64,000 bases of DNA, taken from contig NZ_NEFY01000001.1 of NCBI RefSeq assembly GCF_002258215.1, positions 248,001 through 312,000 on the forward strand, read 5' to 3'. This stretch comes from Marinobacter vinifirmus. GTDB lineage: Bacteria; Pseudomonadota; Gammaproteobacteria; Pseudomonadales; Oleiphilaceae. Below, piece after piece: positions 46,530 to 56,079 of this stretch; within the stretch, counting starts at the first letter, position 1; each line of letters begins with the position of its first letter. The notes under the pieces are model-generated. The model was given only the letters and a program-made list of their open reading frames with translations, had not been told where the DNA came from and did no database searches. Position numbers and translations under genes: made by a program.

Positions 46530-47387
46530 ATGTTGAAGACATTTCTGATGACATTGCTGGCGGCCAGTGTTGCCTTGCTGGCGGGCTGCTCCGGGCCGGA
46601 ATCTCCGCAGGAAGTTTCTGAAGTCTTCTGGCAGGCGGTTGTTGAAGGCGATGCCGGTGACGCCAGCGACTACTCCACGCTGGTCGACGAGGCTGCGTTC
46701 GACAGTTTTGGCGAGAACTGGAAGAACGTGCAAGTGGCCTGGGGCCGCGTTGTTATTGATGAGCAGGTTGCCCGGGTAACCACCACCCTGAGCGGGCTGG
46801 AGGGGCGTGATGAAGCGGTTGAAACGGTCACCTACCTGGTGCGCCAGGGGGATGAATGGCTGGTGGACTACTACCGCACCGGCGACGCCCTGGAAGATGG
46901 CCCGGTGTGGGGCAGCCTGGTTGGCCAGCTGGAAAAGCTGGGCGAGGATCTTAAAGCCCGCTGGGCACAGCAATCCGATGAGCTGGCACAGGAACTTCAG
47001 CTGATGGGGCAGGAGCTTCAGCAGCAGGCCGCACAGATGAGCAATGAATTCTCGGGCCTGGCAGAAGAGTATGGTGAGCAGCTGGGGCAACAAATGGAAG
47101 CCTGGTCCCAGTCATTGCGAGAGGCGCTGAAAGCCAATCCTTCGGCCTCTTCGAAAGACCGGCGCACCCTGAATGAGGCCGTTACCCAGCTTGAAGCGCA
47201 GCAGCAAAAACTGGAAGAGGCGGACCTTCAGGCATTGGCCGAAAGCACCGTTGTGGCCGCAAAGACCCAGTTACAGCTGGGTGAATTAGGAGAGGAATTT
47301 GCCGCCTACAAAGCCGAGTGGCAGCAGCGCCTGGCCGAAATAGAATCGGAAATAGAGCGGTTTATGCAACAGCTGAAGGAAGAGTAG
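46530..47387 (+). CDS. Lipoprotein with DUF4878-like and coiled-coil regions
   Basis: 285 aa. Lipobox LLAGC at ~16-20, then a SnoaL/DUF4878-like domain (~25-120: EVFWQAVVEGDAGDAS, VTYLVRQGDEWLVDYY), then ~160 residues of predicted coiled coil rich in Gln/Glu (QELQLMGQELQQQAAQ, EAQQQKLEEADLQALAE). Predicted outer- or inner-membrane lipoprotein, function unknown. Confidence 0.75.
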   Translation: MLKTFLMTLLAASVALLAGCSGPESPQEVSEVFWQAVVEGDAGDASDYSTLVDEAAFDSFGENWKNVQVAWGRVVIDEQVARVTTTLSGLEGRDEAVETVTYLVRQGDEWLVDYYRTGDALEDGPVWGSLVGQLEKLGEDLKARWAQQSDELAQELQLMGQELQQQAAQMSNEFSGLAEEYGEQLGQQMEAWSQSLREALKANPSASSKDRRTLNEAVTQLEAQQQKLEEADLQALAESTVVAAKTQLQLGELGEEFAAYKAEWQQRLAEIESEIERFMQQLKEE

Positions 47388-47458
47388 GAACCTTTTAGGC
47401 TGTCATCCGTGATTATTCAGTACACCATCCAGTAACACCGGTCATTTTACAGTCACAT

Positions 47459-47495
47459 TACCCCGGCCCCCGCCGTTAGCGGTTGTAGCCGGGGT
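47459..47495. terminator. Possible terminator after coiled-coil lipoprotein
   Basis: TACCCCGGC at ~47459 pairs with GCCGGGGTA at ~47487, loop about 19 bases. Weak, long-looped; followed by DnaA-box repeat copy 3. Confidence 0.4.
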
Positions 47496-47497
47496 AT

Positions 47498-47540
47498 CCT
47501 TAGCCTGTTAACAAAGTTATCCACAGATTATGTGCGTAAC
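47498..47540 (+). repeat. DnaA-box repeat, copy 3
   Basis: TTATCCACA at 47517-47525 within TTAACAAAGTTATCCACAG, followed by ATTATGTGCGTAA. Preceded by TCCTTAGCCTG, shared with copy 4 (CCTTACCTTGC). Lies directly upstream of the deleted trxC copy. Confidence 0.75.
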
Positions 47541-47615
47541 ATTTGTGGCAAGGCCGCTTGATTTTCCCCCGGGTAACCCAGATTCTCACGGAAGAATCTG
47601 ACAAGAGGAATGCGT

Positions 47616-47759
47616 ATGTCCGTCGAAACCAAACTTGTGGTGTGTCCCCACTGCCATAAGGCAAACCGGGTGCCTGTTGATAAACTTGCCGCCGGTGGCA
47701 ACTGCGGTGCCATGAGTGAAGCCCAGATCAGCCAGTGGCTGCAAGGGCAGGCGGGATGA
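47616..47759 (+). pseudogene. Internally deleted trxC copy (zinc ribbon joined to last helix)
   Basis: 47 codons in one frame. Residues 1-32 match the TrxC zinc ribbon (VVCPHCHKANRVPVDKLAAG, NCGA) and residues 33-47 (MSEAQISQWLQGQAG) match the last 15 residues of TrxC (MNQAQISQWLQSQGIR in the intact protein at 17931). The second zinc Cys pair is broken and the whole catalytic domain with CGPC is gone. In the intact gene GTGGCGCC occurs at both corresponding sites, so deletion between short repeats is a natural explanation. Confidence 0.85.
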
Positions 47760-48127
47760 GGTTTCCTGCCGTAACGGTTGTACTGGTGGCTGGTGCGTTG
47801 CTGTATGTGCTGTGGGATCAGATGCAGGACGAGCCAGCCCCTGAGGACCCGGCCAGGTACACCAACCTGGCTGCCAGCCCGGCCAAGCGCAGTGACGTGG
47901 TGGACTGGGCTGTTACACAGATTCCGGAAGTCTGCGCCCAGGCAACCGGGGGTAGCGGAGAACGGTTTGATGACTGCGTGGAGCGGGCGGAGTCCCGTAC
48001 CTCCACCTGCCGAAGGGCGATTTACGATAACTTTCCGGACAACGTGACATCAGAAGCAGTTTTCCGGGATGTTTCGATTACCATGATGAATTGCCTGGTG
48101 CCGGAGTCGGGCCGGGTTCAGCCCTGA
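47756..48127 (+). CDS. Small membrane-anchored protein after trxC remnant
   Basis: 123 aa. N-terminal helix (FPAVTVVLVAGALLYVLW) then a soluble domain with four cysteines (EVCAQ, DDCVE, STCRR, MNCLV) spaced like a disulfide-stabilised domain. ATG overlaps the stop of the deleted trxC (ATGA). Its position mirrors the membrane protein after the intact trxC, though sequences differ. No family recognised. Confidence 0.65.
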   Translation: MRFPAVTVVLVAGALLYVLWDQMQDEPAPEDPARYTNLAASPAKRSDVVDWAVTQIPEVCAQATGGSGERFDDCVERAESRTSTCRRAIYDNFPDNVTSEAVFRDVSITMMNCLVPESGRVQP

Positions 48128-48154
48128 TTTTTTCAGTAGACAAGGAATCGTCGT

Positions 48155-50713
48155 TTGGAATTCATTTTCATTATCCTTGTGGCCGGCGCTGCCCTGCTGG
48201 TGCCGGTCGGTTCGCTGCTGGGCTTTCTGGCGTTTCGCCAGCGTGACCGGCAAGCCTCCCGTGTTGAAGCGCTGAGCCGTGAAGTCGCAACTCTTAGGCA
48301 GGAGCTTGCCGCCCTCAAGAGCGGGAATGCTTTCGGAGAATTTGCGCAAGCAACGGCAGACCTGGCACCCGAGCAGGCGCCTGCGGCTGCGCCCGTTTAT
48401 CCTGCACAAGCAGAATCTCAGGTTGTTCCGGAAGAAAATCCTCCCCAGGCTACTCCTACACCGCCGCCGCAACCCCGGCAACTTTCCCTTGAAACCCGGT
48501 TGATCAACGCCCTGAAAGCAAACTGGATGGTTTGGCTGGGTGGCCTGAGTGTAAGCCTGGCCGGAATTTTCATGGTCAGCCATTCCATCAGCGCAGGCCT
48601 GATTGGCCCGGTTCAGCAATTTGCGCTGGCTCTGTTGAGTGGCCTGGCACTGCATGCCGGTGCGGAATATCTGCGCCGGCGCCATACGGGCACCGACCAG
48701 GTGTTCGCAGCTCTGGCCGGTGGTGGCAGTATTACCCTTTATGCAGCCTTGCTGGCGGGTGTCCGCCATTATGAGCTTATCGGCCCCGTTACCGGGTTGA
48801 TACTGCTGGCAGTCGTCTCTCTGGCGACCATGGCGCTGGCCTTGGTGCACGGCCCGTTACTGGCCGTGATGGGGCTGTTTGGCGCCTATGTGGTGCCTTT
48901 GCTGGTGGGTGGCGAAGGCGGCAGCGTCCTGTTCGTGCTGAGCTACAGCTTTCTGATTACCCTAAGCTCCATGTTGTTGATGCGGCGCGTTTACCGTGAC
49001 TGGCTCTGGTATGGCACGCTGCTGGGCGCTCTGGGATGGTGGTTATTGGCGGGTATGGGCTCGGCCGCAATGCTGGCGACTGCGGGCTACCTTTCGGCGT
49101 TGTTTGTGCTGTTTTCCATGTGGCTCGGTGACGTCAGTCTTTCCGGAGAGCGTCGTCGTGAAGCATTGATTGCCCTGCTGGCAGCCTGGGCTGTGTCCAT
49201 TTACCAGCAACCGGCTTCAGAGCCGCTGTTTCTGGCCTGGCTGTTTATGCTGCCGGTGGCCATTCTGGCGCCCGCCGGTCGCGGGGTACTCTGGTATCTG
49301 CCCTGGGCGACGGTATTGGTAACGGTTGCGGGTTGGCTCGGGTTTGCGGCAAAAGGCTCCGGGGCGATTTTGCGGCTTACCCTCGCCGAAGAGCAGCACG
49401 GAATATTCCTCACTTACTTGATGCTGGCCGCCGTCATTACCCTGATGTCCGGGCTCTGGCAGTGGCGACAGCAATTGCAGCTCAGGCGCTGGGCCTCACT
49501 GGTGATGCTGGCACCGGTTATCTGGTTGCTGCTGGGTTGGTTGTTGTTGGTGCCGGCAGGCGAAGCGTCTGGCGCCTGGGCCCTGGTTTCCTTGTTCGCT
49601 GGTGGTGTTTATGGCGCTCTGGCCTGGCGGCTGGAGCAGCGCAGTGAGTGGCGTGCCGGGTTGGTCTGGGCCCTGCTGGCAGCACACGCCAGTTACTCTC
49701 TGGCGGTGGTCATGTGGCTGCAGGAAGCCTCGCTTACCTTGGCGCTGGCAGCGCAGTTTGTCAGCCTGGTGTGGCTGGCCCGCCGGTATCAGGCATCGGA
49801 GCTGTACTGGCTGTTAAAACTGGTGCTGGCCGTTGTGGTGGCTCGGCTGACCTTTAATCCCTGGCTGGACAACTATCAGGCGGCCAGCCACTGGACGCTG
49901 CTGACCTACGTCGGTGCTGCCGGCTTTGCGGTAGCGGCAACCTGGCTGGCCGGGCGCAGCGGTGCTATTCGCCCGTGGCTGGAGGGTGCGTCGTTGCACC
50001 TGGTTGTTTTGTTTATGGGGGTGGCCCTGCGTTTTGCGCTGTACGACGGTGACATCTTTGTTCGGGACTACAGCCTGACCGAGGCAGCTATCAATACGCT
50101 GCTCTGGGGCTCTGTGAGTGTGGTCTATGTGATTCGCGCCCGGGCCAGCGAGACCCTGGTCTGGCTGTATCGGCTGTTTGCGTGGATTTTGCTGGCCATG
50201 GCCGGGTTAAGTTATCTGGTGGCGGTTGTGGTTCACAATCCGTGGTGGACCAGCGGGGTGATTGGTGAAACGCCCGTCTTCAACCTGCTGTTACTGGCCT
50301 ATGGCGCACCGGTGCTGCTGGCATTGGTAATCAGCCGTTATAGGGAGCTGGTACCCCGGCACTGGGCGCTTGCGGTGGCCGGTGCGGCGTTCCTGTTATT
50401 TACAGCACTGGAAATCCGGCAGATTTGGCAGGGCAGTGCCATGCCCCTCCAGTTCGGTGTGGGCGAGGGCGAGCTCTACACCTATTCGGTGGTGGGCATG
50501 TTGTATGCTGTAGCGGCCATTCTATGGTCTGCCCGAAACCATAGCCTGATGTTGCACAAGGTTGGCATGGCGCTGCTGGGCGTGGTGATTGCCAAAATTT
50601 TCCTGGTGGATATGTCTGGCTTGCAGGGGCTCTGGCGGGTTGCTGCCTTTATGGGGCTCGGATTGGCCTTGCTGGGCCTGGCGTGGGTTTACCGGAGAAG
50701 CCGTAAGCTATAA
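48155..50713 (+). CDS. DUF2339 polytopic membrane protein
   Basis: 852 aa with about 25 hydrophobic segments. N-terminal helix, Pro/Ala-rich linker (~65-120), then the DUF2339 core starting NALKANWMVWLGGLSVSLAGIF, with FAALAGGGSITLYAALLAG and LFGAYVVPLLVGGEGG. Start is TTG 48155 with AAGGA eight bases upstream; no ATG occurs before residue ~125. Function unknown; homologues are large inner-membrane proteins. Confidence 0.85.
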   Translation: MEFIFIILVAGAALLVPVGSLLGFLAFRQRDRQASRVEALSREVATLRQELAALKSGNAFGEFAQATADLAPEQAPAAAPVYPAQAESQVVPEENPPQATPTPPPQPRQLSLETRLINALKANWMVWLGGLSVSLAGIFMVSHSISAGLIGPVQQFALALLSGLALHAGAEYLRRRHTGTDQVFAALAGGGSITLYAALLAGVRHYELIGPVTGLILLAVVSLATMALALVHGPLLAVMGLFGAYVVPLLVGGEGGSVLFVLSYSFLITLSSMLLMRRVYRDWLWYGTLLGALGWWLLAGMGSAAMLATAGYLSALFVLFSMWLGDVSLSGERRREALIALLAAWAVSIYQQPASEPLFLAWLFMLPVAILAPAGRGVLWYLPWATVLVTVAGWLGFAAKGSGAILRLTLAEEQHGIFLTYLMLAAVITLMSGLWQWRQQLQLRRWASLVMLAPVIWLLLGWLLLVPAGEASGAWALVSLFAGGVYGALAWRLEQRSEWRAGLVWALLAAHASYSLAVVMWLQEASLTLALAAQFVSLVWLARRYQASELYWLLKLVLAVVVARLTFNPWLDNYQAASHWTLLTYVGAAGFAVAATWLAGRSGAIRPWLEGASLHLVVLFMGVALRFALYDGDIFVRDYSLTEAAINTLLWGSVSVVYVIRARASETLVWLYRLFAWILLAMAGLSYLVAVVVHNPWWTSGVIGETPVFNLLLLAYGAPVLLALVISRYRELVPRHWALAVAGAAFLLFTALEIRQIWQGSAMPLQFGVGEGELYTYSVVGMLYAVAAILWSARNHSLMLHKVGMALLGVVIAKIFLVDMSGLQGLWRVAAFMGLGLALLGLAWVYRRSRKL

Positions 50714-50762
50714 AGTTAACAAACACTCACTTAAATAACATGCAGTAGATGAGGACACCCAG

Positions 50763-51461
50763 GTGACAGAACTCGTAACTTACGAACTGAATGATGGCAT
50801 TGCCACCATCACCCTGAACAACGGCAAGGCCAATGCCCTGAGCCACGAGGTTTTTGAGGGGCTGAATGCCGCCCTTGACCAGGCCGAGCAGGAAAAGGCC
50901 ATTGTGATCCTGACCGGCCAGCCCGGTATGTTCTCCGGCGGCTACGACCTGAAAGAAATGCAGAAAGGCCCGAAAGAGGCCATGGCCCTGGTGAAAGTGG
51001 GTTCAACCCTGACTCGCCGCTTGTCTGCCTTCCCGCGGCCGGTGATTGCGGCCTGTAGCGGCCACGCGATTGCCAAGGGTGCGTTTATCCTGCTGTCTGT
51101 GGATTACCGGATTGGGGTGGAAGGCAGCTTCAAGCTGGGCCTGAATGAAGTGGCCATCGGCATGACCATGCATCACGCCGGTATCGAGATTGCCCGCCAT
51201 CGCATGCCTGCGCCGTACTTCTACCGTTCTGTGGTGAATGCCGAGATCTTTAACCCGGAAGGCGCCATTGCGGCCGGCTTCCTGGACGAGGCGGTCGCCC
51301 CGGAACAGCTGATGGAGCGTGCGCTTGCCGTGGCTACCCAGATGAAACAGCTGAACATGACGGCCCACAAGCAGACCAAGCTGAAAGTGAAAGCCGATTA
51401 CCTGGCGCTGCTGGATCGCTGCATTGAGCAGGACTTCGCTCACTTTGACCTGATGGGCTGA
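50763..51461 (+). CDS. Enoyl-CoA hydratase/isomerase (crotonase) family protein
   Basis: 232 aa crotonase fold. ITLNNGKANALSHEVFEGL, the oxyanion-hole segment GQPGMFSGGYDLKEM, and PVIAACSGHAIAKGAFILLSVDYRIG are conserved. The catalytic Glu pattern of hydratases is not clear (LNEVAIGMTMHHAG region), so isomerase or hydratase activity cannot be assigned. GTG start 50763 with GAGGACACCCAG. Confidence 0.88.
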   Translation: MTELVTYELNDGIATITLNNGKANALSHEVFEGLNAALDQAEQEKAIVILTGQPGMFSGGYDLKEMQKGPKEAMALVKVGSTLTRRLSAFPRPVIAACSGHAIAKGAFILLSVDYRIGVEGSFKLGLNEVAIGMTMHHAGIEIARHRMPAPYFYRSVVNAEIFNPEGAIAAGFLDEAVAPEQLMERALAVATQMKQLNMTAHKQTKLKVKADYLALLDRCIEQDFAHFDLMG

Positions 51462-51464
51462 TAG

Positions 51465-52362
51465 TTAGCTTCCATCCTTGCTGAACTGGCTGACCGGGCG
51501 GAACCGGAACAGCCAGGCCAGCAGCAGATCCGGCAGGGTCTGGATTCGGGTGTTGTAGATCATGGCGCTGTCGGTGTAGCTGTTGCGCAGCAGTGCCAGG
51601 TAGCTCTCGGTATCCGCCATGATCGCCATAAAGCGCCCAACCACTTCGTGATTTTTCATCTCCGGATAATCTTCAATCCTGGCTTTGAGCACCTGCGTTG
51701 CGGCCTGTTCACGGGCAAGCGTTCGCTCCACATTCGCGGCGGACTCCATGCTGGCCGGCGGCTCGGCCCGTAGTGAGGCAATGTGGGTCATCAGTTGTTT
51801 TTCATGGGCCATGGCGGCCTTTACCGTATTCTCCAGCATCGGCCACAGGTCATGGCGTTGTTGCAATATGGTGTCGATGTTGGCCCTGGCCCGGTTTACC
51901 CGGTTCTTCAGGAACACCATGTCGTTGTAATGCAGCACGCCCAGATAAAGACACAGCACCAGTGGCACCATCAGGGCGGACAGCAGCAGGTTGTCCGGGC
52001 TGAACCGGCCATCGGCGGCGAGCAGTGAGGTGGCGGTGAACAGGAACAGGCCAAGGCTGGCTGCAATGCTGACAAAACTGCGGGCGCCGCGGTTAAGAAC
52101 ACGGTGCTCACGGTTGAAATGCCCAACCACATAGGCAGTATCACCGGGGCGCAGGGCGGGCGCCAAGGGCATCGGTTACCGTGGCTTCAATCAGGTAGGG
52201 CCCGTCTGACAGTGCAGCGAGCGGGGTGGCTGGCAGTCTCTGCATCTGGCGGGTTTCGGTCATTTGTTCCAGCCCCTGATTCATCAGGTGCCAGCTTCCG
52301 GCCAGGCAGGCAATGGCGATGAGTGTGGTGATAATGCGCCCGGAAGTACTCGCCAGTGCCAT
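51465..52362 (-). pseudogene. LemA/GIDE-type membrane protein gene with internal deletion
   Basis: 5' part (52362-~52141): one helix (ITTLIAIACLAGSWHLMNQG) then RQMQRLPATPLAALSDGPYLIEATVTD, the start of a GIDE-like domain, ending in stop after GARPAPR. 3' part (to 51465), in a different frame: RPGDTAYVVGHF (the end of the GIDE-like domain), helices, then LemA: NRVNRARANIDTILQQRHDLWPMLENTV. The two frames overlap at ~52145-52165 around GGCGCC. I infer loss of the middle of the GIDE-like domain plus a frameshift. The LemA half alone could still be translated. Confidence 0.65.
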
Positions 52363-52469
52363 GTGGATAAACGTCCTTTTGTTGTTGGCCGGAAAAAAGT
52401 GCAGTATACCTGATCAAATTACCTGCATGGCCCGCAAACCCAGGCGCACAGTAGCCTGGCGCGAGGTGT

Positions 52470-52512
52470 CCTTACCTTGCTAACAAAGTTATCCACAGTT
52501 TTTGTGGGTAAA
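52470..52512 (+). repeat. DnaA-box repeat, copy 4
   Basis: TTATCCACA at 52489-52497 within CTAACAAAGTTATCCACAG, followed by TTTTTGTGGGTAA. It lies just upstream of the acyl-CoA thioesterase start, whose AGAAGGAA ribosome binding site begins right after the repeat. Confidence 0.78.
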
Positions 52513-52531
52513 CCAGAAGGAAATGAGCCAG

Positions 52532-53029
52532 ATGACTGACAAACCGGCCAAGCCTGTTGCTGCTTCTGCCATCGAGAAGCATGTGTATAAAGTATTCCCC
52601 AACGATATGAAGGCCTATAACACGGTATTCGGTGGCATGATCATGGCCAAGTGTGACCGTCTGGCCCTGGTAGTGGCGGAGCGGCATTCTGCCCATGTAT
52701 GTGTAACCGCAGCGGTCGACTCCATCCACTTCCGGGCACCGGCGAAGGGCAACGACACCCTGTTGTTCAGCCTGTCGCTGAATCGCAGCTGGGGGTCTTC
52801 CATGGAAATCGGCGCCAAGGTGGAGGCGGAAAACAGTTATACCGGGGAAACACGCCATATCCTGTCGGCGTTTTTCACTTTTGTGGCGCTGGATGAGCAG
52901 GGGAAACCGGTGGATGTGCCGGCGGCGATGCCGGAAACCCCTGAGCAACAAAGGCGCTTTGATAACGCTGAAATCCGTCGGGCAGGGCGATTGAAAACCC
53001 GGGAGGAGTTATCCCGGGCAAACAGGTAA
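52532..53029 (+). CDS. Acyl-CoA thioesterase (hotdog fold)
   Basis: 165 aa. Cytosolic acyl-CoA thioesterase: YNTVFGGMIMAKCDRLALVVAERH, the AAVDSIHFRAPAKGND strand and SSMEIGAKVEAENSYTGETRH are characteristic of YciA/BACH-type enzymes. ATG 52532 (MTDKPAKP) is best spaced from AGAAGGAA; ATG 52523 sits too close. Confidence 0.9.
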   Translation: MTDKPAKPVAASAIEKHVYKVFPNDMKAYNTVFGGMIMAKCDRLALVVAERHSAHVCVTAAVDSIHFRAPAKGNDTLLFSLSLNRSWGSSMEIGAKVEAENSYTGETRHILSAFFTFVALDEQGKPVDVPAAMPETPEQQRRFDNAEIRRAGRLKTREELSRANR

Positions 53030-53116
53030 GATTACTGCGGTAGCAACTATCGCTTCCGGGCGCGAGTCGTGGTATATCAGCGCCCACCAAGATCAACTTT
53101 TTCGGAATCAGGTGTT

Positions 53117-53683
53117 ATGCCAAAAGCGAGCGAGATTAAAAAGAACCAGGCCGTTGAATACGAAGGACGGGTGTATTTCGTTAAGGACATTGAACGCTCT
53201 GTACCCCAGGGCCGTGCCGGCGGCAGCCTGTACCGCATGCGGATGTACGATGTGGTCACCAACCAGAAGCTGGACGAGACCTTCAAGGACTCCGACATGC
53301 TGAACCTTGCGGACCTGGTGCGTCGTCCGGTCACGTTTTCCTACGCCGATGGCGACGAGTACGTGTTCATGGATAACGAAGACTTCACCCAGTACATGCT
53401 GAACAAGAGCGCCATCGAAGACGAGCTGTTGTTCATCACTGAAGACACTCAGGGTGTGATGGCCATTCTGGTCAGCGATACGCCGGTGGCCATTGACCTG
53501 CCACCTACGGTGGAACTGACCATCGAAGAAACCGACCCGTCTGTGAAGGGTGGTTCTGCCACCGCGCGTACCAAGCCGGCTCACCTGACCACCGGACTGG
53601 TTGTTCAGGTTCCAGAGCACATCTCCACCGGCGACCGCATCAAGGTGAACGTGGAAGAGCGCAAGTTCCTCAGCCGCGCCTGA
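53117..53683 (+). CDS. yeiP: Elongation factor P-like protein YeiP (EfpL)
   Basis: 188 aa. EF-P fold with N-terminal KOW domain: [40 protein letters not shown], where the loop differs from the modified-Lys loop of EF-P. Ends [28 protein letters not shown] in part, typical of YeiP. Assists translation of difficult (polyproline) motifs. Confidence 0.94.
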   Translation: MPKASEIKKNQAVEYEGRVYFVKDIERSVPQGRAGGSLYRMRMYDVVTNQKLDETFKDSDMLNLADLVRRPVTFSYADGDEYVFMDNEDFTQYMLNKSAIEDELLFITEDTQGVMAILVSDTPVAIDLPPTVELTIEETDPSVKGGSATARTKPAHLTTGLVVQVPEHISTGDRIKVNVEERKFLSRA

Positions 53684-53690
53684 TGTGTTT

Positions 53691-53720
53691 GATCCGCTCT
53701 GTCAGCCGATGGAGCGGATC
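53691..53720. terminator. Bidirectional terminator between yeiP and rsuA
   Basis: GATCCGCTC (53691-53699) pairs perfectly with GAGCGGATC (53712-53720), loop 12. The right arm is within the 3' end of rsuA; the two genes converge here. Confidence 0.65.
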
Positions 53721-54397
53721 TCGCTGCCGCTCAGGTGGCGATACCCGCCAACAGGAAGCTCCGGGTCCAGTACCAGGCTTCCCATGCTTTCCCGGTGCAG
53801 TGACGTCACCCGATTGCCTACTGCGTGGAACATCCGCTTTACCTGGTGATACCGCCCTTCAAAAATGGTGACCCTCGCCTCGTGATCGTTCAGCGGTTCC
53901 AGCTGCGCAGGGGACGTTGTCAGTTGCTCGTACTCGAACCAGATACCTTCGGCAAAGCGCAGGGCGGTCTCCGGGCTGATGGGTTCAGCGGTTGTTACCC
54001 GGTACACTTTCGGAATCTTCACGGCAGGTTCTGTCAGCCGGCGAGACCAGGTGCCGTCATTGCTCAGAATCAGCAGCCCGGTGCTGGCCCGGTCCAGGCG
54101 CCCGCCAATGTGCAGGTGCGAACGCAGTTCCGGCTCAATCAACTCCATAACGGTAGGGTGCTGGTCGTCCCGGGTGGCACTCAGGTACCCGGCGGGTTTG
54201 TGCAGCATCAGGTAATAGGCCGGTTCGGCCTGCTGGATAATGTCCTTGTCGATCTTCACTTCCCTGAATCGGGAGATGTCTTCGTTGCCGTCCCGGCAGA
54301 CCGAACCATCTACCCATATGCGCCCGGCTGCCAGTAACTGACTGGCCATGCGGCGGCTGATACCGTTCTGGTTGCTGACGATGCGGGCAAGCTTCAT
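53702..54397 (-). CDS. rsuA: 16S rRNA pseudouridine synthase RsuA
   Basis: 231 aa. N-terminal S4 RNA-binding domain (IVSNQNGISRRMASQLLAAGRIWVDG region) then a pseudouridylate synthase domain with catalytic GRLDRASTGLLILSND, YRVTT and GRYHQVKRMFHAVG. ATG overlaps the stop of the spermidine-synthase-like gene (ATGA). Confidence 0.94.
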   Translation of the reverse strand: MKLARIVSNQNGISRRMASQLLAAGRIWVDGSVCRDGNEDISRFREVKIDKDIIQQAEPAYYLMLHKPAGYLSATRDDQHPTVMELIEPELRSHLHIGGRLDRASTGLLILSNDGTWSRRLTEPAVKIPKVYRVTTAEPISPETALRFAEGIWFEYEQLTTSPAQLEPLNDHEARVTIFEGRYHQVKRMFHAVGNRVTSLHRESMGSLVLDPELPVGGYRHLSGSEIRSIG

Positions 54398-55170
54398 TCG
54401 GCGGGTGGGGCAAGTCGGCTGAGTTTGTTGACCAGCTTGCGCCAGCCAATCGGCAGGCGCGCTTCCAGCGTATTCAGCCGGGCTTTTTCTGCCGGCAGCG
54501 GGTCAATGGCCTGCTTGTGGCCGTAGATCACCCAGTTGTTGGTTTTGCTTTTGAATACCAGTAACAGGGGAAACTGGCGCCGGAGTTCCCGCAGCAGGTT
54601 GCCATCCGGTTCTGGCATACGGTGATAGTTCAGCACCAGCCAGCCCCGGGCCGACAGCGCCCGACTGCAGGCCTTGATGAACTGGCGCTGGCTTTGGGCA
54701 GGGCTCATGCGGTCTGAGCTGTACAGGTCGGTCAGGATCATATCGGTACTGGCTTCCGGTAAGTTATCCACCGCCACGCGGGCATCGGCAATGTGGATAT
54801 CAAGCCGGTCAGACTCGGGCAGGGAGAACCACTCCCTAGCAATGTCTGCCACCTTGCGGCGCAATTCATAAACCTCGATGGACGCTTCCGGCAGCAGGGT
54901 GAACAGGCCATGGGCCAGCGCGCCACCACCCAGCCCCAGGACGGTCACTTTAGATGGAGTGGTGAAGGCGAGGGGTAAAAGCATGGCGCGGTTGTATTCG
55001 TGTACCGGAACCTGGGGCGCCGTGCGCAGAATCTTGCTTTGCTCGAACACCGAATCAAAGCTCAGGATTCGGTGTTTTCGGTCGTCAATCACCAGGATGT
55101 TGCCGTAGTTATCCCGAGCCACATGGACAATATCGCCCTTGATTTCCGGGCTTTTAAGAATGGTGCCCAT
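54394..55170 (-). CDS. Spermidine synthase-like SAM-fold protein
   Basis: 258 aa. Rossmann fold resembling spermidine synthase: VTVLGLGGGALAHGLF, IEVYELRRKVADIAREWF, DIHIADARVAV and MILTDLYSSDRMSPAQ. The polyamine-site residues are not clearly preserved, so the substrate is open. Starts overlapping the stop of the lytic transglycosylase gene (ATGA) and overlaps rsuA in turn. Confidence 0.85.
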   Translation of the reverse strand: MGTILKSPEIKGDIVHVARDNYGNILVIDDRKHRILSFDSVFEQSKILRTAPQVPVHEYNRAMLLPLAFTTPSKVTVLGLGGGALAHGLFTLLPEASIEVYELRRKVADIAREWFSLPESDRLDIHIADARVAVDNLPEASTDMILTDLYSSDRMSPAQSQRQFIKACSRALSARGWLVLNYHRMPEPDGNLLRELRRQFPLLLVFKSKTNNWVIYGHKQAIDPLPAEKARLNTLEARLPIGWRKLVNKLSRLAPPAE

Positions 55171-55883
55171 CAGTTCTTGGCGTAGCGCTGGTGCAGTATG
55201 CCAACGCGCTCAACATAGGCCTTGGTTTCCGCATAGGGCGGAATGCCGTTGTACCGGCCCACAGCACCCGGGCCGGCATTGTAGGCGGCGGTCGCCAGGC
55301 GGATATCGCCACCGAAACGTTTGAGCATTTGGGCCAAGTAATCGACGCCGCCACGAATGTTGTCCTGTATGGCAAACGGGTCGTTCACGCCCAGCTCATC
55401 GGCCGTGCCCGGCATCAACTGCATCAGCCCCTGTGCGCCCACGGGAGAAACCGCTTTGGGATTAAATGCCGATTCGGCATGGATGACCGCCCGAACCAGG
55501 GCCGGGTCTACATCGTATTCCCGGGCGGCGGTCAGGATTTCATCCCGGTAGGGTGTCAGGAACAGAGGGGTCTTGTGCCAGTCCACCTTGGAGCCGGGGT
55601 CGCAGGCATAGCAATGGAACCGGATAACTTCCACTTCGGCGTTACCCGGGCGCTGGCTGCTGTAGGCCACCACGCCGTGTTCATCGGTGTAGCGATAGAC
55701 GGTTTCGGTTTTGGTAGAGGCCCGGGGCTGCGCTTTACTCTTCACGTTGGTGTACTCCACCCGGCCATCCGGATGGACGATTCGCTGAATGCTGTCGGCC
55801 TTGGCGCTGCTGACCAACGCCATCGCCAGGAACAGGCCAGTGATGAGGGCTCGTGCCGGTGTGTTCAGGAAATAGTTACGCAT
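55170..55883 (-). CDS. Lytic transglycosylase with DUF4124 domain
   Basis: 237 aa secreted enzyme. Signal peptide ([18 protein letters not shown]), a DUF4124-like stretch ([34 protein letters not shown]), then an SLT catalytic domain: [19 protein letters not shown] with catalytic Glu, [15 protein letters not shown] and [17 protein letters not shown]. Cleaves peptidoglycan in the periplasm. First gene of the slt - speE-like - rsuA operon. Confidence 0.92.
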   Translation of the reverse strand: MRNYFLNTPARALITGLFLAMALVSSAKADSIQRIVHPDGRVEYTNVKSKAQPRASTKTETVYRYTDEHGVVAYSSQRPGNAEVEVIRFHCYACDPGSKVDWHKTPLFLTPYRDEILTAAREYDVDPALVRAVIHAESAFNPKAVSPVGAQGLMQLMPGTADELGVNDPFAIQDNIRGGVDYLAQMLKRFGGDIRLATAAYNAGPGAVGRYNGIPPYAETKAYVERVGILHQRYAKN

Positions 55884-56079
55884 TGCTCGCCTGGGGATAA
55901 ACAGCCTACCAACGAATTTACCGGGATTGGCTGTGGGAATGTACCGGTAATTGTAGGATTTTAGTGCCGTGATGATACGGAATGTTGATGGGTTCACAAG
56001 AGACTTTCGGTAACTCGGCGATGCTCTTGTGCAGACAGTAGGCTACACTGCTAGGAATATGACAACACGGGAGTATTCC

